Below are positions 50,530 through 60,544 of a stretch of 64,000 nt of DNA, piece by piece. Both the position numbers and the translations under genes were made by a program. How positions within the stretch are numbered: position 1 is the first letter of the stretch; every line of letters starts with the position of its first letter. The notes beneath the pieces are model-generated. The model did no database searches. It was not told where the DNA came from and saw only the letters and a list, made by a program, of their open reading frames with translations. Origin of the DNA: Methylobacter tundripaludum SV96 (GTDB taxonomy: Bacteria; Pseudomonadota; Gammaproteobacteria; Methylococcales; Methylomonadaceae); the NCBI RefSeq assembly GCF_000190755.2, contig NZ_JH109153.1, positions 434,001 to 498,000 on the forward strand. Reading direction: 5' to 3'.

Positions 50530-53500
50530 GTGAGCGATTCCGGTTGAATAACGGGCTCATCCAAGCCCAGCGTGGTGACGACAATGTCGCCTTGTTGTGC
50601 CCAAGCCAGTCGGGCGCCTGCTCGCGGCAATAACGATGCGACCAGCTGTAATCCGGTGCCGAAGGCGGTTGTATCCTCCAACCCGAACCCGACCGGGATC
50701 AGGCCGGTATTGCGGATCGTCAATCGAATCGAGTCCGGGTGCGGCTCATGACTGACCCTGATGCTGACCTGCCCTTCCACCCCGCCATGCTTGATCGCAT
50801 TCCAAATCAGCTCATTCAATACCAGCGCCAAAGGTACCGCTTCCGCTTCGGAAACGATATAACGCGCCCAAACATCCGGAATTTCGACGGTAACCGGCTT
50901 TTGCCATATCGATTCAATTCCTGCGGCTATAGCGGCAGTCAGTTCGCAGACCCGCACCAACGATGTGACGGCACGGCCTTGTAATCCGTGAATGACCGAG
51001 ATGCTCTGCACTTGGCAGATAGCCTGATTGATGGGGTCGCTCATCTCGGGGTGTGTCTGGGCAAATTGGCTCAGTATGCCGGTAATGCCTTGCAGATTAT
51101 TCTTGATGCGGTGATGCACTTCCCGCACCAGTATGTTGCGGTGCGCGGCCTCGTTGAGCAGACGCTGCTGCTCATGCAACTTGCTGTTGGTGGCATCGGT
51201 GATATTGCCTACGTAATGAGTGACCTGCCCGGCCTCATCCCTGACCGCCGTAATCATCACCTGCGCCGGGTAATCCTCGCCTTTTTTATGGCGCTGCCAC
51301 GATTCGCCTTGCCATATCCCCGTGCTCCTGACTTCACTCCAGACCGTGTCATAAAAGGAAGCCGGGGGCCTGTCCGATCTGAAAGTCGCGGTTGTTTTGC
51401 CCTGAACCTCCTGTTGCGAGTAGCCTGTAATCTGGGTGAAAGCCCGATTGACCCGCAAAACTTTCAGATTTGCATCCATCACCACGATGCCTTCCCGGCA
51501 TTCGAATGCGATCGCGGCAATGCGCAACTGCTCCTCCGCCTGCTTACGGACGGTGATATTCATGTGCGTGATCACCGCACTACCCTGCGCCGTATCTCCC
51601 ATAGGCGTGACGCTCATACTGAACCAGCGTTGTTGCTGCGGCGAATGGCATGGGTATTCCAGACTGAAGCTGGGCAAGCGGCCGTCCAGCACCGCCCGAA
51701 TGCCGTGGTAGGCTTCCAGGGCGCCATCCGCCGAAGAATCGCTACCCGGCATCTCGCAGACCGTTAGGTAATTGGCGCCGACGTCAGCGTTCGATGCCCG
51801 CATGCCGGAGGACTCGATACCATTTTCCAACGCAAAACGCCGCCAGGGTTCGTTGACCGCCAGGATAACGCCATCGTGGTCCAGCACGGCTATTTCGGCA
51901 TCGACGGAATTCAGGATGGCTTGCTTGAAGACCTCGTTTTCCTTCAGCGTCGCTTCCGCCAGCTTACGACGGTCAATATTCTCGATAACCGCAACAAAGT
52001 AACCCGGTGAGCCATCAGGATGACGGATCAGCTTCGCCGATAAATTGCCCCAGACGAATCCGCCGTCCTTGCGCACATATTTTTTCTCCACATTGAATCC
52101 GGAAATTTCACCCGCCAGGGTTTGCCGTATCTTATCGGCATCGTGCCGGCGATAATCGGGATGCGTCAATTGCATGAAGGTCATGGTCAGAAGCTCATTA
52201 CGGCTGTAACCGACCAGATCGCAGAACCCTTGATTAACGGCTAAAAAGCGACCCTCCAGCGATACATTAACGACACCGACCGGAGCATCCTCGAAAGTAG
52301 AACGAAAACGTTCCTCGCTTTGCGCCAACGCAGCCGTGCGTTCATCTACCAACTGCCGGAGCACGCTGCCGCGACCGGAAAATACCATCGCAAATGCGCT
52401 ACCCATGCTGGTCAGTAACAGGCCGACCGACAAAATCAGCCATGCGTTATTCGAGCGATGATAGGCAAAATAATCCTGTGTAGGAACGACCTCAAACCGC
52501 CATGATCGACCTCCGACCGGCATGACTAAACGGCTCACAAGAGAAAAGTGTGTTCCGAAAAGTCCGTTTTCTTGCAGGACCAGCGGCTTTAGTTGTTTCC
52601 GATCGCTGGAAAAAATCAACTGCTCTCCAGCCGGAGCTCCCTCGTCAATAAGCCGGTAGGACAGTCTTTCCCGATTCAGGTCTTTGAGCGCCGCAGTCAC
52701 AATGTCCCCGCCCCTGAATACCGCCACCATATAACCTGCAATATTATTGCGCCGCTCTTCCAAAGTCTGATGCGGAAAGCCTTTGCGGTAAAGAGGCATA
52801 AACGCGATAAGCCCATACTGATTGCCGCGTTCCTGAACTAATTTAACCCTGGCAGTCGTGGCGATTTCTCCGGTATCTCTCGCCCGATCGGCGGCCTCGC
52901 GCCGCGACTCATCGGAATACACGTCGTAACCTAACGCGACTTCGTTTTCCTTGTAGGGTTCGACAAAACCGACCGGGGCATATTCGGGGCGATTCCCCGC
53001 GCGCACCAGCTGTTCATCGACATCCCACTCGGTGATCCGGAAATTTGGGTAGCCTTCGCGCCTTACGCTATGCTCGAATGCATCCCGTTCGGATGACAGA
53101 ATGACGGGATTCCATCCCAGCGCCTGAATCCCCTGAAAATTATCTAACGAATGAGCAACGAAGGTTCGGAATTCGTCCCTATCCACCGTTGTCGAAGCCG
53201 AGTAGAAACTTCCGAGCGAACGAAGTACGTTTAAGTGCGTCAAAATCGACTTTTCCAATGCGACGCTCAGCTCCGCAGCCTGTTGATCGAACTCAAACTT
53301 TAGCCGCTCATTGTTATTTTTTGCCTCATAAAAAACGGCGACCGTTGTCAACACAAACATTGCGATAATTGGAACGGTTATCGCCATGCGTCTGTTACGC
53401 CAAAGTTCGCCAGGATGTTGCGCCCAGACCAAAACAAGCGGGGTAAAGATAAATATCCCCAAGGCATCCCCCATCCACCAAGTTCCCCAATTAGCCTGGA

Positions 53501-54017
53501 AATTTGCCGCCGGAATCCGCCCGGTAGCCACTAGCGTCGAGACTGCGATCGTCGAATTGACCAGAGCGCTTAAGAGTCCGCCAAAAAGCAAGAACAAAAA
53601 GACTTCTTTTTCTCGGGTCAGCGAGTTGGGAAAACCGGCAAAGCGCCTGACTAAATAAGCGCCTACGACGGCTTGCAAGCTTGCACCGCCGCCGATAGCC
53701 AGGGTAGTAACGACTGAAGTGAGCGTTTCCGAAGGAGAACCGTTAATTAATGTGGCCGAGAGGTTAACCAGAAAAGACCCTAGCAGGATACCCGGCCAGG
53801 CGCGGTATCCGTAGATCAGAATGCCCGCCAAGGCGATGCCTGAAGGCGGCCAGATGGCCGTTGCATATCCTGGAGGAATCGCTAAAAAAGTACCGAGTTT
53901 GCCGGTGACAAAGTAGGCGGCAGCCACTCCCACAATTTGAAGCAGCCAAGCATAAGATCGAACCGATGGGTTCGCAGCTGAAAATGAAGAACCCGGCTTG
54001 CGGTTATCTTTAGGCAT
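50526..54017 (-). CDS. MASE1-CHASE-PAS sensor histidine kinase (HisKA_2 type)
   Basis: A 1163-residue membrane kinase. It begins with a MASE1 domain of about eight helices (residues 20-220), then a CHASE periplasmic sensor flanked by helices (NNERLKFEFDQQAAEL to SNNAWLILSVGLLLTSMG). Three PAS domains follow (starting near RSTFEDAPVGVVNVSLEG, QAILNSVDAEIAVLDHDG and IAFECREGIVVMDANLKV). The HisKA_2 motif LVREVHHRIKNNLQG has the phospho-His near residue 967, and the ATPase N-box is NELIWNAIKHG. The final Gly-loop is GFGLEDTTAFGTGLQLV. The partner is the ANTAR regulator overlapping its 3' end. The stimulus is unknown. Divergent from the RND operon. Confidence 0.92.
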   Translation of the reverse strand: MPKDNRKPGSSFSAANPSVRSYAWLLQIVGVAAAYFVTGKLGTFLAIPPGYATAIWPPSGIALAGILIYGYRAWPGILLGSFLVNLSATLINGSPSETLTSVVTTLAIGGGASLQAVVGAYLVRRFAGFPNSLTREKEVFLFLLFGGLLSALVNSTIAVSTLVATGRIPAANFQANWGTWWMGDALGIFIFTPLVLVWAQHPGELWRNRRMAITVPIIAMFVLTTVAVFYEAKNNNERLKFEFDQQAAELSVALEKSILTHLNVLRSLGSFYSASTTVDRDEFRTFVAHSLDNFQGIQALGWNPVILSSERDAFEHSVRREGYPNFRITEWDVDEQLVRAGNRPEYAPVGFVEPYKENEVALGYDVYSDESRREAADRARDTGEIATTARVKLVQERGNQYGLIAFMPLYRKGFPHQTLEERRNNIAGYMVAVFRGGDIVTAALKDLNRERLSYRLIDEGAPAGEQLIFSSDRKQLKPLVLQENGLFGTHFSLVSRLVMPVGGRSWRFEVVPTQDYFAYHRSNNAWLILSVGLLLTSMGSAFAMVFSGRGSVLRQLVDERTAALAQSEERFRSTFEDAPVGVVNVSLEGRFLAVNQGFCDLVGYSRNELLTMTFMQLTHPDYRRHDADKIRQTLAGEISGFNVEKKYVRKDGGFVWGNLSAKLIRHPDGSPGYFVAVIENIDRRKLAEATLKENEVFKQAILNSVDAEIAVLDHDGVILAVNEPWRRFALENGIESSGMRASNADVGANYLTVCEMPGSDSSADGALEAYHGIRAVLDGRLPSFSLEYPCHSPQQQRWFSMSVTPMGDTAQGSAVITHMNITVRKQAEEQLRIAAIAFECREGIVVMDANLKVLRVNRAFTQITGYSQQEVQGKTTATFRSDRPPASFYDTVWSEVRSTGIWQGESWQRHKKGEDYPAQVMITAVRDEAGQVTHYVGNITDATNSKLHEQQRLLNEAAHRNILVREVHHRIKNNLQGITGILSQFAQTHPEMSDPINQAICQVQSISVIHGLQGRAVTSLVRVCELTAAIAAGIESIWQKPVTVEIPDVWARYIVSEAEAVPLALVLNELIWNAIKHGGVEGQVSIRVSHEPHPDSIRLTIRNTGLIPVGFGLEDTTAFGTGLQLVASLLPRAGARLAWAQQGDIVVTTLGLDEPVIQPESLT

Positions 54018-54454
54018 ATGAATTTAACTTTGATTTTTGCTCATTATACTCACATCATTTCAAAGTTCGGCAATCCAGCATTTTCATTGATCTGAAAAGA
54101 AGTCAAACAGGGTCGTCCCGCTTCGGTAACACCTCAAATTGCTCAATCGGTATCGGCAATCGGGTTTCAGCGACCGCCGGAGTCGTCTACTCGTAAACTA
54201 CTTGTAAAAACTATGGTTTGTAAGTAGTTATGCGGATTTATCAGGGTTCGCAAACAAGAGATACTCCATTATGGATGTTTATAAGTTCTCTTGAGTCGCA
54301 ATACGAAAAGGCCAGCAAATACTGCGAGGACGCAGATACGCCACTGGGCAGCGTGATTCGATAGGTTGTGTTAACACGCCAGACGCAAGCAAAACAAAAT
54401 CCATTGCGACTGGAATCCCGAACTGCGAGCGCGAACCGACACGCTTAGGAGTTA
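54018..54454. other. Divergent promoter region between the kinase and RND operons
   Basis: The 437 bases hold an imperfect inverted repeat, AACTACTTGTAAAAAC with GTTTGTAAGTAGTT (about 54195-54229), and no gene. A leader of this length could carry ANTAR-responsive hairpins for the efflux operon; I cannot confirm the hexaloop pair by eye. GGAGTTA precedes the outer-membrane gene start. Confidence 0.4.
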
Positions 54455-56038
54455 ATGATGCAATGGGCCGTTAAACTCTCTGGGTTTTACCCGGTTTGGT
54501 CATTGGCTTTTCTGTTGCTCTCCAGCTGTATGGTCGGGCCCGACTATGTTCGTCCTGCTACCGAAACGGCTACTCAATGGCTGGAAGCCGAGGACCGGCG
54601 GCTTAATACGACTTCCGCCAACGATCAAACTTGGTGGAAATCATTCAACGACCCGGTTCTGAATCAGCTAATCGATCGCGCCTACCTCGAAAATCTCAAC
54701 ATACGCATAGCCGGAGTGCGGGTTCTCGAAGCCCGCGCCCAGCTGGGAATCGCCATCGGTAATATCTATCCGCAAAATCAGCAATTAACCGGTTCGCTGA
54801 GCAAAGTACACCTCAGTGAGCGTGCCTCGCAGGCGGCTTTTTCCAAGATATTCGATTACGCCCAGACGCAGCTGGGATTGACCGCCAGTTGGGAAATCGA
54901 TTTCTGGGGCAAGTTCCGCCGCGCCATCGAATCGGCGGACGCCGGATTTCAGGCTGCGGTGGCCGATTACAACAACGCGCTGGTCAGTCTCACCGCCGAC
55001 GTGGCGCATGCGTATATCACTATCCGAACGCTGGAAAAACGCTTGAGCATTGCGCGGCAGAATGTCGATACCCAAAAGGAAAGCCTGAACATTGCGAAAA
55101 TCCGCTATAACGGAGGCACAACCTCCGAGCGGGATGTCGAACAGGCCAGGACCGTGCTGGCTAATACGCAGGCCTCTATCCCGACACTGGAGATCGGGCT
55201 GCGGCAGCAACAGAATGCTCTCAGCGTTCTGCTGGGTGCGGCTCCCGGCCGGATCAGCGGTTTATTGGCTGGAACCGCGCAGATCCCCGCGCCGCCCGTG
55301 CAGGTAGCCGTAGGCATACCCGCCGAACTGCTGCGGCGTCGGCCCGACGTCCGCCATGCCGAATGGCAGGCAGCCGCCCAATCCGCCAGCATCGGCGTGA
55401 CCAAGGCCGCTCTGTATCCCGCTCTCTCGCTCACCGGCACTTTTGGCTTGCTGTCCAGCGATGTCGGCTCGTTTGCTCTGGGCGATGTTTTTCTCTGGAA
55501 AAGCCGAACCGCCAACTTTGGTCCGGCGCTGCAATGGAACATCTTCAACTACGGACAAATCACCAACCAGGTGCGGGTGCAGGACGCACGGCTACAGGGC
55601 TTATTAATCAGTTATCAAAACACTGTGCTCAGCGCTCAGCGGGAAGTGGAAGACAACCTGGTGGCATTTCTACGTTCCCAGGAACGCGCCCAATCGTTGG
55701 GAGAAAGCACCGCAGCGGCCCAGCGCTCGCTCGATCTGGCGACATTGCAGTACCGGCAGGGGATCACCGATTTCACCACCGTGCTGACGGCTCAGCAGGC
55801 GCTGTTAAGCGAACAAGATAGCCTAGCCAATACCTTGGGGGATATTTCCAACAATCTGGTCGGTGTGTATCGCGCCTTGGGCGGCGGGTGGCAGGTTCGA
55901 GATAGTAAGGACGTCGTGCCTGATTCGGTCAAGGAACAGATGGCAAAACGTACCGATTGGGGCGGCTTATTGACGCCTGCCGCCCAGCCATCGCCGGATG
56001 CCGAGACACCATCGGGCGTCAGTTGGCCGCGATGGTGA
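54455..56038 (+). CDS. RND efflux outer-membrane lipoprotein, NodT/OprM family
   Basis: A 527-residue TolC-like channel protein. The signal peptide ends in the lipobox LLSSC (Cys near residue 25), then MVGPDYVRPATET, the typical start of OprM-type lipoproteins. Two OEP repeats follow (LNQLIDRAYLENLNIRIAGVRVLEARAQLG; YQNTVLSAQREVEDNLVAFLRSQERAQSLGES), with the conserved GIPAELLRRRPDVRHAEWQAAAQSASIGVTKAALYPALSLTGTFG. It opens the tripartite pump operon with the adaptor and permease genes. Confidence 0.95.
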   Translation: MMQWAVKLSGFYPVWSLAFLLLSSCMVGPDYVRPATETATQWLEAEDRRLNTTSANDQTWWKSFNDPVLNQLIDRAYLENLNIRIAGVRVLEARAQLGIAIGNIYPQNQQLTGSLSKVHLSERASQAAFSKIFDYAQTQLGLTASWEIDFWGKFRRAIESADAGFQAAVADYNNALVSLTADVAHAYITIRTLEKRLSIARQNVDTQKESLNIAKIRYNGGTTSERDVEQARTVLANTQASIPTLEIGLRQQQNALSVLLGAAPGRISGLLAGTAQIPAPPVQVAVGIPAELLRRRPDVRHAEWQAAAQSASIGVTKAALYPALSLTGTFGLLSSDVGSFALGDVFLWKSRTANFGPALQWNIFNYGQITNQVRVQDARLQGLLISYQNTVLSAQREVEDNLVAFLRSQERAQSLGESTAAAQRSLDLATLQYRQGITDFTTVLTAQQALLSEQDSLANTLGDISNNLVGVYRALGGGWQVRDSKDVVPDSVKEQMAKRTDWGGLLTPAAQPSPDAETPSGVSWPRW

Positions 56039-56054
56039 GGATGGAGCGAAAGCT

Positions 56055-57428
56055 ATGATCAGGCACGACATTGTGAAGTCTGCTAATTTGCTAGTTCCCA
56101 AGCTCCAGCTTGGGAATTCGGTGCTGGAAGCTCTAGCTTCCCGTCTCGCGAAGCTACGACTTGCATGGATGCAGGAGGTAGAGCAACGCAGGAGCGGTTG
56201 CCGAGAGCTTCGCCCCCTGGGTTCCCAAGCTGGAGCTTGGGAACCAGCCCGGCACATTGCGAAGTTGCTGTGGATGGCAATGATCATTGGCGCCGGTTGC
56301 GAAGACAAGAATACCTACGTACCGCCCCCTCCCCCACAGGTCACGGTTAGCCGGCCCGTTCATCAGCGGGTTAGCGAATACCTGGAATTTACCGGAAACA
56401 CCCAGGCTTTCAATTCAGTCCAGCTCGTCGCACGCGTGCAAGGCTATCTGGAAAAGGTTTTCTTTCACGACGGCGATAGCGTAAAGAAAGGCCAGCCGCT
56501 GTTCCTGATTCAACAGGACACTTATCTGGCCCGATTGAAACAGGCTAAGGCTCAAGTGCTTCAGCAACAGGCCAGCCTCAACCACGCGCAAACCGAATTG
56601 GACCGGTTCGGCGGCTTGGTGCGGCAACATGCGGCGGCCCAGACGGATGTGGACAATTGGCGGTTCGAGCGCGATAACGCGAGGGCCGCAGTGGTGGCCG
56701 CCGAGGCGAATCGCGATCTGGCTAAATTGGATCTGGACTACACCAAGGTTGTCGCGCCTTTTGACGGACGTATTGACCGTCGGCTCAAGGACCCCGGCAA
56801 CCTCGTGGGTGCCGGTGAATTTACCCCGTTGGCCCAGATCAACCAGATAGATCCCATCTACGTCTACTTCACCATCAACGAGACGGAGCTGCTGAGAGTT
56901 ATCAAACAGACCAACGTCGGACCGGGCGAGGCCGAACAAATGAAAATACCGGCTTCGCTCGCGCTGTCCGGCGAAAAAGGCTATCCCCATCAGGGATACC
57001 TCGATTTCACGGCGATTTCCATAACACCGACGACCGGCACATTGCTGTTGCGCGCCAGTTATCCCAATGCCGACGGCAGGATCTTGCCGGGGCTGTTCGC
57101 TCGGGTGCGGGTGCTCGTGGTCAACTCGGAAAAAATGGCGTTACTGATACCGGAAGCGGCCATTGGCTATGACCAGCTGGGCTCATACCTGCTGGTAGTG
57201 GACGACAACAACGTCGTTGAGCGTCGCCCGGTCAAGCTTGGCATCCAGGCTGACGATGGGAGGGTGATCGAAGAAGGACTCGGCGCTCAAGACTGGGTCA
57301 TTGTGACGGGTCTCCTGCGCGCAATTCCGGGAAATACGGTGAAGCCGATACGAAAACCCCTGACTAAGACCGAGAGCAACGGGGACGTTTCTTCCGCTCC
57401 GGCCGAGTTGGAGAAGCAAACGCCATGA
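56055..57428 (+). CDS. RND efflux periplasmic adaptor (MFP), signal peptide interrupted by a repeat
   Basis: A 457-residue membrane-fusion protein. The adaptor part is complete: biotinyl-lipoyl-like halves VARVQGYLEKVFFHDGDSVKKGQPLFLIQ and LDYTKVVAPFDGRIDRR, a helical hairpin between them, and the beta-barrel with RILPGLFARVRV. GGAG lies eight bases before ATG 56055. Between codon 3 and the hydrophobic IAKLLWMAMIIGAGC lipobox segment lie 63 extra codons of the GGTTCCCAAGCT repeat. Removing them gives MIRHIAKLLWMAMIIGAGC, a normal lipoprotein signal. The insertion is exactly in frame but should weaken export unless an internal start is used. The stop overlaps the permease ATG (ATGA). Confidence 0.9.
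   Translation: MIRHDIVKSANLLVPKLQLGNSVLEALASRLAKLRLAWMQEVEQRRSGCRELRPLGSQAGAWEPARHIAKLLWMAMIIGAGCEDKNTYVPPPPPQVTVSRPVHQRVSEYLEFTGNTQAFNSVQLVARVQGYLEKVFFHDGDSVKKGQPLFLIQQDTYLARLKQAKAQVLQQQASLNHAQTELDRFGGLVRQHAAAQTDVDNWRFERDNARAAVVAAEANRDLAKLDLDYTKVVAPFDGRIDRRLKDPGNLVGAGEFTPLAQINQIDPIYVYFTINETELLRVIKQTNVGPGEAEQMKIPASLALSGEKGYPHQGYLDFTAISITPTTGTLLLRASYPNADGRILPGLFARVRVLVVNSEKMALLIPEAAIGYDQLGSYLLVVDDNNVVERRPVKLGIQADDGRVIEEGLGAQDWVIVTGLLRAIPGNTVKPIRKPLTKTESNGDVSSAPAELEKQTP
56062..56250. repeat. In-frame 189-nt composite repeat inside the RND adaptor gene
   Basis: GTTCCCAAGCTCCAGCTTGG (56096-56115) and GGTTCCCAAGCTGGAGCTTGG near 56220-56240 form the outer inverted arms, with GAAGCTCTAGCTTC between. 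GGCAC-ATTG-GAAGT occurs imperfectly at both borders (56062-56079 and 56251-56265), as a direct repeat left by insertion or recombination. The length is 63 codons without a stop in the coding frame. Confidence 0.8.
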
Positions 57429-60400
57429 TCTCCCAATATTTCATTGAAAGACCGATTTTCGCCAACGTCATCGCGATTATCACCGTCATTCTGGGCCTGG
57501 TTTGTTTTATGAACCTGCCCGTGGCGCAATATCCGCCCATTGTGCCGCCGACCATTCAGGTGACTGCACGCTATCCGGGGGCCAGCGCCGAAGTGGTTGC
57601 GAATACGGTGGGCATCCCCATCGAGCAGGCGGTCAACGGCGTGGAGAATTCTCTGTATATGCTGTCGACCAGCGCCAGCGACGGCAGTTACACCTTAACG
57701 ATCACCTTTAACGTGGGAACCGATCTTAATACCTCCACGGCGCTGGTGCAGAACCTGGTCAACAGCGCTTTGCCGCAACTTCCCGATTCGGTTCAACCCC
57801 AGGGCGTCAATGTAAAAAAGGTTTCCACGGACATCTTGTTGGTGGTAGGGCTGTATTCGGAAGACGACCGGTTTGACGACACATTTCTTTCCAACTACGC
57901 CGTGATCAATTTGCAGAACCCGCTGGCGCGCTTGCCCGGTGTGGGCCAAATCGCGGTGCGCGGGGCCGGGCCTTACAGCATGAGGGTCTGGTTGAATCCG
58001 GAAAAGCTTCGTTATTTAAACTTAACGACGCAGGATGTGGTCAACGCCATCCAGAGTCAAAACCTGCAAGTGGTCGCAGGGCAATTGGGCGGCCCTCCGA
58101 TCCCTGCGAACCAGACCTTTCAATTCACCGTCAACGCGATGGGCCGCTTGGCTGATGTGGGGCAATTCGAGAATATCGTTATCAAAAGCACCCGCAGCGA
58201 GTCGGCGCAAATCGTGCGGATTCGCGATGTCGCCCGCGTCGAGCTTAGCCGCCAAAGCTACAGCAACTTTTCCGAGTCGAGCGGCCACAAGGCGACGGTG
58301 ATGCCGGTGTTTACCTTGCCCGGCGCCAACGCGCTTAGCGTAGCGGAAGAGGTTAAAAAGGCCATGGCGACCATGAGCAAGGATTTTCCGCCCGGCCTGA
58401 AATACGAAATTCACTACGACACCACGAAGTTTGTCCGTAGCGCGATACACGATGTTTACATTACGCTGTTCGAGGCCGGCCTACTGGTGCTCATCGTCGT
58501 CGTGGTCTTTTTACAGAATTGGCGGGCTACGCTGGTACCGGCGACGACCATCCCGGTCACCCTGATCGGTTCCTTTGCGGCGATGTCCATGCTTGGCTTC
58601 GGCATCAACCTGTTGACCCTGTTCGCGCTGATTCTGGCGATCGGTATTGTCGTGGACGATGCCATTGTTATCGTCGAAAACGCCTCGTATCATATCGAGC
58701 AAGGCCTGGCCCCCAAAGAAGCAACAATCAAAGCGATGCAGGAAATCACCGGGCCGATCATGGGTATTACTTTGGTGTTGACTTCGGTGTTTCTACCGGC
58801 CGCCTTTCTTCCGGGGATCACCGGGCAGCTGTTCCGCCAGTTCGCTTTGGTCATTGCGTCCACGGCCATCATCAGCGCGATCAATGCGCTGACACTTAAG
58901 CCGACCCAGTGTGCTCTGTGGCTGCGCCCGGTTCAAGACAAGCAAGTCAATTGGTTCTTCCGCGGCTTTAACAAGGCTTATGGTTTCCTCGAACGTGCTT
59001 ACGTGCGCTTGGTTACCTGGATGGTACAACGGGCCGTTGCGATGGTTTTGCTGTACATGCTGATAATCGTCCTCAGCGCGTGGAGGTTTGCCTATCATCC
59101 CACGGGATTCTTACCCACCGAAGACCAGGGCTATGCGATGGTGATCACCCAACTTCCGGACGCGTCCTCGCAGCCGCGCGTGACCGCCGTGACCCAATCA
59201 CTGAATGAGATTCTTCATAAAACCCAAGGCGTGGAAGCTTGGGTGACCATCGGCGGATTGTCTATACTGGACGGCGCGAACGTCTCCAACATCGTCACCA
59301 CCTTTATTGTTTTTGACGATTGGAGCAAGCGGGGAGCGGATCTGAGCCAGGACGCGATTACCGCCAACCTGCGCCGCGATCTAACGCCTTTGGAGGAATC
59401 CGGGTCCCTTGTGCTGGTCCCCCCTCCGATTCGCGGACTGGGCCAAGGCGGCGGTTTCCAGTTGATGGTCGAGGATCGTCAAAGTCTGGGCCTTGCCGAG
59501 TTGCAAAAAGCAGTCAACGAAGTCATCCGCGCGGGCAACTCCCAGTCCGGCTTGCAGAATTTAATCTCGACTTTCAATGCGCGCAGCCCGCAGCTTTTCC
59601 TGGATATTGACAGAACCAAGGTGGAGTCGCTAAATATTCCCTTAAACAACGTGTTTTCCACGTTGCAGACCTATCTGGGCTCGTCCTTTGTCAATCTGTT
59701 TAACAAGTTCAACCAGGTCTTCCAGGTTTATGTTCAGGCCGATGCGCCCTTCCGTTTACAGCCGGAAGACATCAAGAACCTTTATGTGCGAAATGAGCAG
59801 GGCGAAATGGTGCCGTTAGGTACCTTGTTGCAGGTGAAGCGCACTGTCGGCCCCGAGCTGGTGATGCGTTACAACCTTTACCCTGCGGCGCAAATATACG
59901 GCGCTGCCGCTCCGGGATTCAGCTCCGGACAAGCCCTGAATCTGATGGAACAATTAGCCAATAATGTCCTGCCCAAGGGGATGAGCTTCGACTGGACGGC
60001 AACGTCCTTCCAGGAAAAGCAGGTGGGTAACCAAGCCTACTTCATTTACGCTCTTTCGATCACCTTGGTATTCATGGTACTGGCGGCTTTGTACGAAAGC
60101 TGGACCAGTCCCCTGGCCGTGGTGCTGGTCGTTCCGATGGCCCTGGTGGGCGTCCTGCTGGCCCTGATGATGCGGGGATTCGACAATAATCTTTATACGC
60201 AGGTCGGACTGATCCTGATGATCGGCCTGGCTTGCAAGAATGCCATTCTTATCGTCGAATTCGCCCGGCAACTGCAAGCCGAAGGGATGTCCGTGACGGA
60301 AGCTGCGGTGGAGGCCACCCGGCGGCGATTCCGGCCCATCGTCATGACCTCGTTCGCTTTCATTCTGGGCGTCGTGCCTTTGCTCGGCGCCTCGGGAGCG

Positions 60401-60544
60401 GGCGCGGCCAGCCAACAGGCTATCGGTACGGTGGTTTTCGGCGGCATGCTGTCTTCGACGCTGTTGGCAATACCGTTCGTACCGGTGCTTTACGTCATGA
60501 CGCAGCGGCTGGCGACTTGGGCAACCGACCGTAGTAAGCTATAA
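57425..60544 (+). CDS. RND multidrug efflux permease, HAE1 family
   Basis: A 1039-residue inner-membrane proton/drug antiporter. The start MISQYFIERPIFANVIAIITVILGL is typical. The proton-relay Asp pair is in GIVVDDAIVIVEN of helix 4. The porter and docking repeats, VAQYPPIVPPTIQVTARYPGASAEVV, and the C-terminal GLACKNAILIVEFARQLQAEG are all present. The length is normal. The ATG overlaps the adaptor stop by four bases. Substrates cannot be predicted from sequence alone. Confidence 0.96.
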   Translation: MISQYFIERPIFANVIAIITVILGLVCFMNLPVAQYPPIVPPTIQVTARYPGASAEVVANTVGIPIEQAVNGVENSLYMLSTSASDGSYTLTITFNVGTDLNTSTALVQNLVNSALPQLPDSVQPQGVNVKKVSTDILLVVGLYSEDDRFDDTFLSNYAVINLQNPLARLPGVGQIAVRGAGPYSMRVWLNPEKLRYLNLTTQDVVNAIQSQNLQVVAGQLGGPPIPANQTFQFTVNAMGRLADVGQFENIVIKSTRSESAQIVRIRDVARVELSRQSYSNFSESSGHKATVMPVFTLPGANALSVAEEVKKAMATMSKDFPPGLKYEIHYDTTKFVRSAIHDVYITLFEAGLLVLIVVVVFLQNWRATLVPATTIPVTLIGSFAAMSMLGFGINLLTLFALILAIGIVVDDAIVIVENASYHIEQGLAPKEATIKAMQEITGPIMGITLVLTSVFLPAAFLPGITGQLFRQFALVIASTAIISAINALTLKPTQCALWLRPVQDKQVNWFFRGFNKAYGFLERAYVRLVTWMVQRAVAMVLLYMLIIVLSAWRFAYHPTGFLPTEDQGYAMVITQLPDASSQPRVTAVTQSLNEILHKTQGVEAWVTIGGLSILDGANVSNIVTTFIVFDDWSKRGADLSQDAITANLRRDLTPLEESGSLVLVPPPIRGLGQGGGFQLMVEDRQSLGLAELQKAVNEVIRAGNSQSGLQNLISTFNARSPQLFLDIDRTKVESLNIPLNNVFSTLQTYLGSSFVNLFNKFNQVFQVYVQADAPFRLQPEDIKNLYVRNEQGEMVPLGTLLQVKRTVGPELVMRYNLYPAAQIYGAAAPGFSSGQALNLMEQLANNVLPKGMSFDWTATSFQEKQVGNQAYFIYALSITLVFMVLAALYESWTSPLAVVLVVPMALVGVLLALMMRGFDNNLYTQVGLILMIGLACKNAILIVEFARQLQAEGMSVTEAAVEATRRRFRPIVMTSFAFILGVVPLLGASGAGAASQQAIGTVVFGGMLSSTLLAIPFVPVLYVMTQRLATWATDRSKL

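Noticed and set aside
50988-51767. 259-codon plus-strand frame inside the histidine kinase gene
   Set aside because: It is antisense to the PAS and HisKA_2 domains; no start signal or domain.
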